This document shows, piece by piece, positions 15,050 through 20,488 of a DNA stretch of 20,488 bases; the stretch's first letter is position 1, and each line of letters opens with the position of its first letter. The DNA comes from CAYLMG01 sp964464635 (GTDB taxonomy: Bacteria > Planctomycetota > Phycisphaerae > Sedimentisphaerales > Anaerobacaceae). Position numbers and translations under genes: made by a program. The notes below the pieces were generated by a model. It searched no databases. It saw only the letters and a list, made by a program, of their open reading frames with translations, and was not told the origin of the DNA. The stretch is taken from positions 1-20,488 of the forward strand of contig CAYXGT010000053.1 in assembly GCA_964464635.1 (NCBI GenBank), written 5' to 3'.

Positions 15050-15766
15050 ATGCCTGATAAGCGAAGTCATAGAGGGCCTCACCCTTCCGATGAAAAACTG
15101 TTTGCAGCGGATAAAATCGCAGATATTAGAAATGCGCTTGCGGACTATTCACTTCTTCTGACGAAAGGCTACGGTGATAAAGGTGCTCTGAAACTCGTTG
15201 GTGACAGGTTTTCACTCACAGAAAGGCAAAGACTGGCGGTTATGCGAAGCAGCTGCTCGGATAAGCAATTAGATTCGCGAAAACGCAGTGAATTACAAAT
15301 CGAACAAATCGCAGGCGAGCCTTTAGCAATTGATGGTTACAATATTCTGATAACAGTCGAAGCGGCGATGAGCGGCGGCTGTATATTTGCCGGCAGGGAC
15401 GGCAGTTTAAGAGATTTGGCGAGCCTGCACGGGACATACCGCAAAGTAGAGGAGACAATACCGGCGGTCACACTTATAAACGAATTTCTAAAACAGGTAA
15501 AGGTTTCAAAATCGCTGTGGCTGCTGGATAAGCCGGTCAGTAACAGCGGCAGATTAAAGACGCTTATTCGTGAACTCGCAGAAGAAAACGGCTGGGAGTG
15601 CGAGATTAAGCTTTCGATAAGTCCGGACCACGAGCTTATCTCAACTGATTTGATAATTGCCAGCAGTGACGGAATAGTGCTTAACGGCTGCAAAAGGTGG
15701 GTGAATCTTGCGAGAGCTGTTATCGAACAGCATCTGCCCGAAAGCTGGATAATAGATTTTTCATAA
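15050..15766 (+). CDS. DUF434 domain protein
   Basis: A 238-residue cytoplasmic protein matching the DUF434 pattern: KRSHRGPHPSDEKLF at the start, then a helical segment ending LKLVGDRFSLTERQRLAVMR, then a second half with IDGYNILITVEAAM and DGSLRDLASLHGTYRKV. The acidic and Asn residues in the second half resemble a PIN-like or NYN-type nuclease core (the IDGYN motif), so an RNA-related role is possible but unproven. Members are widespread in anaerobes and archaea and have no settled function. GAGGAG (15037-15042) seven bases before ATG 15050 sets the start; an upstream TTG at 15035 is not needed. The sigma-factor gene starts 50 bases downstream on the same strand but appears to have its own -10 box. 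Confidence 0.8.
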   Translation: MPDKRSHRGPHPSDEKLFAADKIADIRNALADYSLLLTKGYGDKGALKLVGDRFSLTERQRLAVMRSSCSDKQLDSRKRSELQIEQIAGEPLAIDGYNILITVEAAMSGGCIFAGRDGSLRDLASLHGTYRKVEETIPAVTLINEFLKQVKVSKSLWLLDKPVSNSGRLKTLIRELAEENGWECEIKLSISPDHELISTDLIIASSDGIVLNGCKRWVNLARAVIEQHLPESWIIDFS

Positions 15767-15806
15767 TTTCGATTTTTTTCTGCCACGTTTTAACACCTCG
15801 CGCATT

Positions 15807-15812
15807 TATAAT
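15807..15812 (+). promoter_or_regulatory. Perfect -10 box abutting the sigma-factor start codon
   Basis: TATAAT lies only four bases before the ATG at 15817, with no clear -35 at the usual distance. If used, transcription would begin at or next to the start codon, giving a leaderless mRNA, which fits the lack of a Shine-Dalgarno. Confidence 0.35.
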
Positions 15813-15816
15813 TGTG

Positions 15817-16410
15817 ATGATAGCTTATACTTTGCAGAAGATAAAACCGAACAGGAGTCCAGAGATAGAGCTTTTTACAGGCAAAGATTTGAGAAGGCCG
15901 GAGGTTTTCAGCAGGCTATATCGTCAGTATTACGATGATATATTCAGGTACTGTGTGCACAGGCTCTTTAACAGGCATATAGCAGAAGATGTTACCTCAG
16001 ATGTATTTTTCAAAGCTGTCGAGAAAATCGACAGCTTCAACGGTACCCGGATTCAATTTCGCAACTGGCTGTATAAAATCGCGACAAATTGTATCAACGA
16101 CCATCTGCGAAGGAAGGTTCGCAGAGAAGCTGCAATCAAAGCGGTCTCTGAAACCTCGACGGTCAAAACAACAGAAGACGATTGCTCTATCGATGATGAA
16201 AAGAATAAAAGGCAGCGTTTGCTTAAGCAGGCGATTTATGAGCTCAAGCCGAAGTATCAAACTATCATCACACTGCGTTTTTTTGAAAACTTAAAATTAA
16301 CTGAAATTGCCGAGATATTATCTTCCAAAGAAGGTACGGTTCGAAGCCGGCTCGCAAGAGCACTCAAGCAATTGAAAAAGAAACTGGCCCCTATATGGAA
16401 GGAGGTTTAA
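15817..16410 (+). CDS. RNA polymerase sigma factor, sigma-70 family (ECF-like)
   Basis: A 197-residue factor with only regions 2 and 4. Region 2 (about 25-90) shows LYRQYYDDIFRYCVHRLFNR, AEDVTSDVFFKAVEKI and RNWLYKIATNCINDHLRR. Region 4 (about 135-190) shows ELKPKYQTIITLRFFENLKL, TEIAEILSSKEGTVRSRLAR, a helix-turn-helix that would contact the -35. This is the layout of ECF sigma factors. The linker is charged and long. The next gene begins four bases after the stop with its ribosome site inside this gene, and codes for a membrane protein likely to hold the sigma factor inactive. ATG 15817 is the best start although no Shine-Dalgarno is seen; GTG 15814 is in frame. The target promoters are not known. 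Confidence 0.88.
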   Translation: MIAYTLQKIKPNRSPEIELFTGKDLRRPEVFSRLYRQYYDDIFRYCVHRLFNRHIAEDVTSDVFFKAVEKIDSFNGTRIQFRNWLYKIATNCINDHLRRKVRREAAIKAVSETSTVKTTEDDCSIDDEKNKRQRLLKQAIYELKPKYQTIITLRFFENLKLTEIAEILSSKEGTVRSRLARALKQLKKKLAPIWKEV

Positions 16411-16414
16411 CGAT

Positions 16415-17647
16415 ATGAGCGGGAATGAAAAACAATTCGAAGAATTTGTAAAAGATATCAGCTTCGATGAAAGAATTAATTACAATCACAAAGATAACCT
16501 TGAAAAGCAACTGAAAGCTTTCCTGACTGAACCTCAATCTCGACAGAGAAAAGTGTGGAGTACAATTATGAAAGAACAGAAAACAAAATTCGCCACTGCA
16601 GCAGCGATTATTTTACTCTTAGTATTTGGAGTAATCTTGTTAAACAAATCAACTGCGCCCGTCTGGGCGATAGAGCAGACTATCGAAGCTCTTAAAGACT
16701 TCAGGGCTGTTTATGTGGAAGGGATTTTTCCCGGTGGTACAGCCGAGATATGGATGCGAGCTAACGAAGCCGGGACCCAATCTACCGATGTAGTCGTTAA
16801 AGGAAGCCATGGTGCAATTACCTGGGTTAAGGACGGCAGCACATATCACTATGAACCCAGCCAAAACACGGTTTATTTCGAAAATGCACTCACTATTGGA
16901 CTTTCGCAATGGTTTGGTCAGGACCTGCTCGAAATGCTCAGCAAAGCTGATGGAGCCAAAGTAATGCGCGGCAAAAACCCTGCAACAGGCCGTGAACGGG
17001 CTACGCTTCTATGCAGCCTTTTAGATAACAACGGCCCGCAATCCTGGATTATAGATTTCGATGTTACAACCAAGCTACCGGTTTCCTTCAAGCAGTGGAA
17101 CAATCTGGATATGAACGGCCCGCCGACCTTTCACGCTTTCAAGATTATCTATTATGAAGAACTGGCGGATAATTTTTTCGAGGTACGTATTCCGGGTAAT
17201 CCAACCTATGTAGAGAAACCTTTAACAATACCACAGGAAAATATTGGTTTACTCAGCAATCCTGATGACGGGATTTCAGCCGAAGGATTGACTCAGCAGC
17301 AAGCCTGTGAGCAGATACTACAAGCAACGTATAATGCCATCATTGAAAGAGACATTGACAAATTCAAGAAGCTCGCTCCCCTTTCTAAGAATTGGGGTGA
17401 TGAATTTCTACGTGCCGTTGTTCTGCGGAGCGACAAAGAGGACCGGATTGTCGAATTTGTGAATGTCGGGCAAATCCTTAAAACAGGCCATACAAAAATC
17501 GGCCCCATTGTAGCCGTCCCAACAATACTCAAGCTCAAGAACGGCAAAAAAATTGAAGAGAAAATGATTATCCAATTCCGCCGGATAGGCGGCAAATCCT
17601 CCTGTGTTGTCCACGGCCCATACGGCCTGCCCCGTGAAATTGAATAA
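16415..17647 (+). CDS. Membrane-anchored probable anti-sigma factor with LolA/RseB-like external domain
   Basis: A 410-residue protein with a cytoplasmic N-terminus of about 58 residues, one membrane helix (about 59-77, AAAIILLLVFGVILL) and a large external part. The first external domain (about 85-270) has WAIEQTIEALKDFRAVYVEG and WIIDFDVTTKLPVSFKQW, a pattern seen in LolA-like / RseB-like beta-sheet domains found on planctomycete sigma-factor partners. The last 110 residues (from about 290, ATYNAIIERDIDKFKKL onward) look like an NTF2-like domain. GGAAGGAGG (16397-16405) precedes ATG 16415 and lies within the end of the sigma gene, so expression is coupled. By position it should bind the sigma factor and release it on an envelope signal. 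It lacks a recognisable zinc anti-sigma motif, so this role is inferred from context. Confidence 0.7.
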   Translation: MSGNEKQFEEFVKDISFDERINYNHKDNLEKQLKAFLTEPQSRQRKVWSTIMKEQKTKFATAAAIILLLVFGVILLNKSTAPVWAIEQTIEALKDFRAVYVEGIFPGGTAEIWMRANEAGTQSTDVVVKGSHGAITWVKDGSTYHYEPSQNTVYFENALTIGLSQWFGQDLLEMLSKADGAKVMRGKNPATGRERATLLCSLLDNNGPQSWIIDFDVTTKLPVSFKQWNNLDMNGPPTFHAFKIIYYEELADNFFEVRIPGNPTYVEKPLTIPQENIGLLSNPDDGISAEGLTQQQACEQILQATYNAIIERDIDKFKKLAPLSKNWGDEFLRAVVLRSDKEDRIVEFVNVGQILKTGHTKIGPIVAVPTILKLKNGKKIEEKMIIQFRRIGGKSSCVVHGPYGLPREIE

Positions 17648-17678
17648 ATGTGTATCTATCCAACCGGAAAATAAGAAT

Positions 17679-17707
17679 GGCCGTGGGTCTCACGCAGGCC
17701 CACGGCC
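17679..17707. repeat. Hairpin repeat, copy 1, left edge of nucleotidyltransferase cassette
   Basis: Perfect 9-bp stem GGCCGTGGG (17679-17687) with CCCACGGCC (17699-17707) and an 11-base loop. Its 28 bases 17680-17707 recur exactly at 18395-18422 in the same orientation. It lies between the convergent ends of the anti-sigma and nucleotidyltransferase genes; the minus-strand exit is T-rich (ATTCTTATTTTCC), so it may be a terminator for the minus gene. Confidence 0.85.
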
Positions 17708-17726
17708 GTTAAGTAATCGGGTCAAC

Positions 17727-18179
17727 CTAATTATCGGTTTTCTTCAGTTCTTCGGCATCTATCAAATCCTGGGGCCTGCTTCCAGCTTCTTTTGATTTTA
17801 TCAAGTCCGTTTTTGATATGAACGGAATGGTTAATCCCTCCAACCGTACATTTTCACGATTTGCCCATGCGGTTTCAAAAGTTACACCTGGTATTGACAT
17901 CATAACATCCAGCCGAAAAGGAGGACTGCCCATCTGGTAAAAATATCCATCCTGTGTGAAATCATCCGAAACAAGTCCTTTTAGTGGTGCACCAAATTCC
18001 TTCAACGCCGCATAAACCGCTTTAGAATTCTCCACATCAATGGAGACCCATATATCCAGGTCTTTTGTGAAACGAGGCTCGGTGTACTTCATGACCGCAT
18101 ATCCGCCGACTACGAGGAAGCGTACCTTATGCTTTTCCAAAAGACTCAATAGTTCTTTGAAATCTGGGCTTGTCAACAT
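17727..18179 (-). CDS. Nucleotidyltransferase, MNT/AbiEii-like, possible toxin-antitoxin component
   Basis: A 150-residue protein with a minimal nucleotidyltransferase core: FLVVGGYAVMKYTEPRFTKD gives the glycine motif (Gly25-Gly26), followed by the metal-binding pair Asp40 and Asp42 in KDLDIWV, and RLDVMMSI as the likely third acidic strand. The C-terminal helix FISKTDLIKSKEAGSRPQDL is typical of AbiEii / DUF6036-type proteins. Members of this superfamily transfer a nucleotide to protein or tRNA; several act in toxin-antitoxin or phage-defence pairs, but many single members are uncharacterised. The start at 18179 (AGG seven bases upstream) overlaps the small upstream gene by 53 bases in another frame, so they are one transcript. 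The gene lies inside the direct-repeat-bounded cassette. Confidence 0.8.
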   Translation of the reverse strand: MLTSPDFKELLSLLEKHKVRFLVVGGYAVMKYTEPRFTKDLDIWVSIDVENSKAVYAALKEFGAPLKGLVSDDFTQDGYFYQMGSPPFRLDVMMSIPGVTFETAWANRENVRLEGLTIPFISKTDLIKSKEAGSRPQDLIDAEELKKTDN

Positions 18180-18336
18180 ATTCGTGCCTGAGCATCAAAT
18201 AATCCAATACCATATCGAGTGCTGCATTAAAAATAGCCTGGTCTCCCTGGTGCTGCCAGAACTCGATGTCGAAGCGGCCTTCATCATCGCCGATTCGTCC
18301 ATAAGATTCTTTTATGATTCGCATATCCTTTTTCAT
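18127..18336 (-). CDS. Small acidic/helical protein, partner of the nucleotidyltransferase
   Basis: About 69 residues, with the core RIGDDEGRFDIEFWQHQGDQ, AIFNAALDMVLDYLM and PRFQRTIESFGKA. Proteins with this FWQxQGD...AIF...LQR layout commonly sit just before MNT/AbiEii-like nucleotidyltransferases, which supports a two-gene pair, perhaps antitoxin and toxin; this family link is from memory. The start is uncertain: ATG at 18336 is used, but 18324 (with AAAAGG close before it) or 18351 are possible, and a predicted promoter (18347-18375) would place the transcript start near 18340, favouring 18336 or 18324. The open frame can be extended to 18408, but that would run through the hairpin repeat and the promoter, so it is rejected. 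Confidence 0.65.
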   Translation of the reverse strand: MKKDMRIIKESYGRIGDDEGRFDIEFWQHQGDQAIFNAALDMVLDYLMLRHEYVDKPRFQRTIESFGKA

Positions 18337-18346
18337 AATCACAGAA

Positions 18347-18375
18347 ATCATAGCATAGCTTTTCGAGTAAGTCAA
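18347..18375 (-). promoter_or_regulatory. Predicted promoter of the nucleotidyltransferase cassette
   Basis: On the minus strand TTGACT (18375-18370), a 17-base spacer, TATGAT (18352-18347). Both boxes are near consensus. It is 20 bases inside the right-hand hairpin repeat, so the cassette carries its own promoter. Confidence 0.7.
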
Positions 18376-18382
18376 TGATACG

Positions 18383-18424
18383 AGAAAAAAAATAGCCGTG
18401 GGTCTCACGCAGGCCCACGGCCAT
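18383..18424 (-). terminator. Hairpin repeat, copy 2, with T tract: terminator of the small membrane protein gene
   Basis: The same hairpin as at 17679-17707 (28 identical bases at 18395-18422). Read on the minus strand it is followed by eight T (18390-18383), making a good intrinsic terminator 40 bases after the stop of the gene at 18466-18735. Confidence 0.85.
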
Positions 18425-18465
18425 AGAGGAGTATTATATTAGCAATTAAGAGAAAAGAGTGCTGT

Positions 18466-18735
18466 TTATCCGCTCGACTTCGTTTCGCTAACCTTTTCTT
18501 TAATAAAACCACATAAATCCTTAGCGGCCACCTTCGTAAAATCAACACATTTGTGCAGGCTTGTGTTAAGAGATGTCGCAAAATCATTCGATTTAAAAAC
18601 TGAATCCGCAAAGCCCTTTTGCCCGCTATCGGCGGTATAATCCTCAGAGACAGGCGCTAAAAAATAAATGGCAGTAGCAAAGCCGAGAAAATAAACAATA
18701 AGCAACAAAACAAATTTACTTCTCCAACCACCCAT
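18466..18735 (-). CDS. Small single-pass membrane protein of unknown function
   Basis: An 89-residue protein. Residues 7-27 (KFVLLLIVYFLGFATAIYFL) form one membrane helix or an uncleaved signal anchor; the remaining 60 residues are hydrophilic, with a predicted amphipathic helical C-terminal stretch (CVDFTKVAAKDLCGFIKEKV) containing two cysteines. AAGGGGG lies six bases before the ATG at 18735, a strong ribosome site. A dedicated terminator follows. I do not recognise the family. The 5' leader contains a conserved-looking hairpin (18759-18784). The next gene upstream on the same strand is the DegT aminotransferase, but 249 bases separate them, so a separate promoter is likely. Confidence 0.7.
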   Translation of the reverse strand: MGGWRSKFVLLLIVYFLGFATAIYFLAPVSEDYTADSGQKGFADSVFKSNDFATSLNTSLHKCVDFTKVAAKDLCGFIKEKVSETKSSG

Positions 18736-18758
18736 TTCGGACCCCCTTATTTATTGAC

Positions 18759-18784
18759 CCTGAAAGCCCGCATTGGGCTTCAGG
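18759..18784 (-). other. Hairpin in the leader of the small membrane protein gene
   Basis: CCTGAAAGCCC (18759-18769) pairs with GGGCTTCAGG (18775-18784) over ten base pairs with one bulged A and a five-base loop. No T run follows on either strand, so it is not an intrinsic terminator. It ends about 15 bases before the Shine-Dalgarno of the gene at 18735 and could affect stability or translation. In the rest of the 18736-18984 spacer I see only AT-rich sequence. Confidence 0.5.
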
Positions 18785-18984
18785 CAGGGCCAAATATTTA
18801 AGATAAACTGCCTTTACAAAAATAAGGCGATTATCAGCAAATTTTCAATCAGGCCTCCCTGCCTCTGGATATATCAAAAGAGAAAAGACTTAAAGGCCTT
18901 TTATCAGACTTTTATTAGCCGCTGAAACAAGCACTTTTTTCATATAAAGTATAATATATAAAAACGGTGCTGAGAAATGACAGT

Positions 18985-20103
18985 CTAAATTTTATTAAGG
19001 CAATTTTTCAGGGTTTTACAGACAGTATCAACCTCTTCTTTTGTCAGTTTATTATGAAAAGGCAGGGCTATGGTTCTTTCGCTGACAGCTTCCGTTACGG
19101 GAAAATCGCCCTTCTTAAAACCATATTTTTCCGCTATGAAAGGCTGCAGGTGAACCGGAGGAAAATAGTTACTCACCTGTATGCCCTGAGCATTCATCTG
19201 CTCCAAAAGATTGTTTCTCTGCCGGAAGTTGAAATTATCCTTAAGGCGAACCACGAAGACAAACCAGCTCAGGTCACAGCTTTCATCCTCTTCGGGTACG
19301 ATTAGCCTTTGCTCATCGGCAAGTGCCTGCTGATACCATTGTGCAACCTGTTTTCTTTTTGCTTTGATTTGCTCGATTCTCTTGAGCTGGACCAGGCCGA
19401 GTGCGCAATTAATGTCACTTAAGCGGTAGTTAAATCCAAGTCTTTCGTGGGCGAGCCATCCCGCAGCTTTTGCCCTGCCCTGGTTGCGAAGCGAGATGCA
19501 GATATCAGCGAGTTTTTCATCGTCGGCCAGAATCATCCCCCCTTCCCCTGTCGTTATCTGTTTGTTCGGGTAAAAGCCGAAAACGCTCATATCGCCAAAA
19601 TCACCTGCTTTTCGGCCGTTAAGGGTTGAACCGAGAGCCTCACAGCAATCCTCAATAACGAGCAGATTATGCTCTTTGGCAATCCGGGTTATGTCCTCAA
19701 AGCCCGCGGGATTACCAAATACTTCGACAGGCAGGATAGCTTTTGTCTTGCCGGTTATCTTTTCCTCGATTCTGGTCGTGTCAATATTCAGCGTGACAGG
19801 GTCAATATCGACAAAAACAGGTTTTGCCCCAGCCATCATAATTGAAGTCGTCGAAGCGATGAAAGTAAATGGTGTTGTTATAACCTCGTCATCGGGGCCT
19901 ATATCAAGTGCGAGCATACACAAAAACAGCCCGCTTGTGCCGCTATTAACAGCGACGGCGTGTTTTCTGCCTGTGTATTCAGCAAAAGAATTTTCGAACT
20001 TTCCGAGTACAGGACCTAATGAAAGATCTGGGCTTTGCAGAACCTCACGAACAGCTTCAATCTCCTCATTAGTGATATCCGGCCGGGACAGGTAAATATT
20101 CAT
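18985..20103 (-). CDS. DegT/DnrJ/EryC1/StrS-family PLP-dependent sugar aminotransferase
   Basis: A 372-residue cytoplasmic enzyme that by family transfers an amino group, usually from glutamate, to a keto-sugar nucleotide. The N-terminus has SLGPVLGKFENSFAEYTG and AVNSGTSGL; the PLP site includes EDCCEALGS (Asp152) and the Schiff-base Lys181 in FGFYPNKQITTGEGG; SLRNQGR and LGFNYRLSDINCALGL follow, all hallmarks of the family. Length is normal. GAGG seven bases before ATG 20103 supports the start. A gene that may encode a sugar-nucleotide epimerase or dehydratase begins on the opposite strand 345 bases away; with the ugd-GT4-GH39 group it suggests an amino-sugar-containing surface glycan. The exact sugar is unknown. 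Confidence 0.92.
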   Translation of the reverse strand: MNIYLSRPDITNEEIEAVREVLQSPDLSLGPVLGKFENSFAEYTGRKHAVAVNSGTSGLFLCMLALDIGPDDEVITTPFTFIASTTSIMMAGAKPVFVDIDPVTLNIDTTRIEEKITGKTKAILPVEVFGNPAGFEDITRIAKEHNLLVIEDCCEALGSTLNGRKAGDFGDMSVFGFYPNKQITTGEGGMILADDEKLADICISLRNQGRAKAAGWLAHERLGFNYRLSDINCALGLVQLKRIEQIKAKRKQVAQWYQQALADEQRLIVPEEDESCDLSWFVFVVRLKDNFNFRQRNNLLEQMNAQGIQVSNYFPPVHLQPFIAEKYGFKKGDFPVTEAVSERTIALPFHNKLTKEEVDTVCKTLKNCLNKI

Positions 20104-20448
20104 AACGATGCCTCTATGAAAATAAAAACATTACCCTGTAATTAACTGAGCGTTTGTTCTTAACCTGTTAACAGTTAAACAGGATTCTATCATTTTAGGC
20201 CGATAAATCAAAATCTTTTCTTCCACTCCGAATATAATTTTTAAAACCCAAAGGACACAAGCGATGACCCCAGAGATAAAATTCCTTTTTCTAATAGAAA
20301 CCACTATTGCTTATGGGACGTATAAATAGATAGAGAAATGATTGCCTTGGCCGGTAACCGAAATCGCTTTTTATACTAAATAAAGGGCAATTTGAAACCG
20401 AAAAAGAGTAAAGCGTGGGGCTGAACTCAGTTTGGAAGGCTGCTAAAG
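20104..20448. other. Divergent intergenic region, 345 bases
   Basis: It holds the start regions of the DegT gene (-) and the edge gene (+). The clearest structure is a 10-bp perfect palindrome CTGTTAACAG (20165-20174), extended by CCTGTT (20164-20169) and AACAGG (20178-20183), a possible operator. A 21-codon open frame (20264-20329) preceded by AAGGA is present but weak. I find no convincing promoter pair and no terminator. Confidence 0.4.
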
Positions 20449-20488
20449 ATGTTGAAAGGTAAAAACGTACTTACGACAGGTGACGTTG
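20449..20488 (+). CDS. Start of a gene, possibly NAD-dependent epimerase/dehydratase, 3' partial
   Basis: ATG 20449 opens a frame reading MLKGKNVLTTGDV to the window edge. GGAAGG (20434-20439) lies nine bases upstream. The start is like that of extended short-chain dehydrogenases acting on nucleotide sugars (KGKxVLVTGGxGFIG), but only the first strand and one glycine of the dinucleotide motif are visible and the D after TG is not the usual residue. The aminotransferase next door fits such an enzyme. Thirteen codons are too few for a firm call. Confidence 0.45.
   Translation, partial: MLKGKNVLTTGDV

Noticed and set aside
15050..15816. Intrinsic terminator between the DUF434 and sigma genes
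   Set aside because: There is a T run near 15771-15779 but no convincing stem before it.
18127..18408. Longer form of the small cassette protein starting at GTG 18408
   Set aside because: The extra N-terminus would be encoded by the hairpin repeat and the predicted promoter, and has no ribosome site.
17679..18424. Integron-like attC sites flanking the cassette
   Set aside because: The hairpins are perfect short stems of 9 bp with no RYYYAAC/GTTRRRY core boxes or the bulged bases of attC, and no integrase gene is present in the window.
18888..18941. Short minus-strand frame encoding MKKVLVSAANKSLIKGL
   Set aside because: No Shine-Dalgarno, only AT-rich sequence before it, and no neighbour or terminator to support it.
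20264..20329. 21-codon frame preceded by AAGGA
   Set aside because: Weak ribosome site and no recognisable composition or terminator; it may be chance. Kept only as a note on the spacer.
1..20488. CRISPR arrays, rRNA, insertion sequences
   Set aside because: No regularly spaced repeats, rRNA signatures or transposase motifs were seen on either strand.

Overview
This window looks like a chromosome segment of an anaerobic planctomycete of the Phycisphaerae (Sedimentisphaerales-like) type. The clues are a secreted FG-GAP protein ending in a dockerin-like tail typical of that group, VWA and VIT-VWA proteins, a sigma-70 (ECF-like) factor with a membrane-anchored partner carrying a large external domain, a serine/threonine kinase with zinc ribbons, and a ferredoxin-linked 2-oxoacid oxidoreductase. 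The lineage is inferred from protein style only. Both edges cut genes.

Layout. (1) Positions 1-2691: two + strand VWA proteins, the first truncated at its 5' end; the second is preceded by a heptanucleotide repeat that runs into its ribosome binding site. (2) 2700-4500: a single-gene unit for a secreted seven-repeat FG-GAP protein with its own promoter, lying between two intrinsic terminators that use the same 12-base stem. (3) 4498-5802 (-): a protein kinase with four C-terminal zinc ribbons. (4) 5900-6720: a DksA/TraR-like regulator followed by a 17-residue, eleven-lysine microprotein with a perfect Shine-Dalgarno and a strong terminator. (5) 6842-11350 (+): tRNA-Arg(TCG), then a nucleotide-sugar dehydrogenase, a GT4-type glycosyltransferase and a secreted GH39-like glycoside hydrolase, probably a small polysaccharide module. 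(6) 11352-14904 (-): an MBL-fold RNase Z-like hydrolase with a 7-bp repeat array in its leader, then the alpha/gamma-fused and beta subunits of a 2-oxoacid:ferredoxin oxidoreductase. (7) 15050-17647 (+): a DUF434 protein, then a sigma factor and its likely membrane anti-sigma partner. (8) 17680-18422: a two-gene cassette (small protein plus MNT/AbiEii-like nucleotidyltransferase, on -) bounded by two identical 28-nt hairpins in direct orientation. (9) 18466-20103 (-): a small single-pass membrane protein and a DegT/DnrJ/EryC1/StrS sugar aminotransferase; at the right edge a + gene begins that may be a sugar-nucleotide epimerase/dehydratase.

Together the right edge (aminotransferase plus possible epimerase) and the ugd-GT4-GH39 run point to surface-glycan synthesis, and the rest to cell-envelope signalling and anaerobic metabolism. 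The most unusual material lies in small structures: the lysine microprotein, the two heptamer arrays in gene leaders, and the two places where matching hairpins bracket a gene unit.
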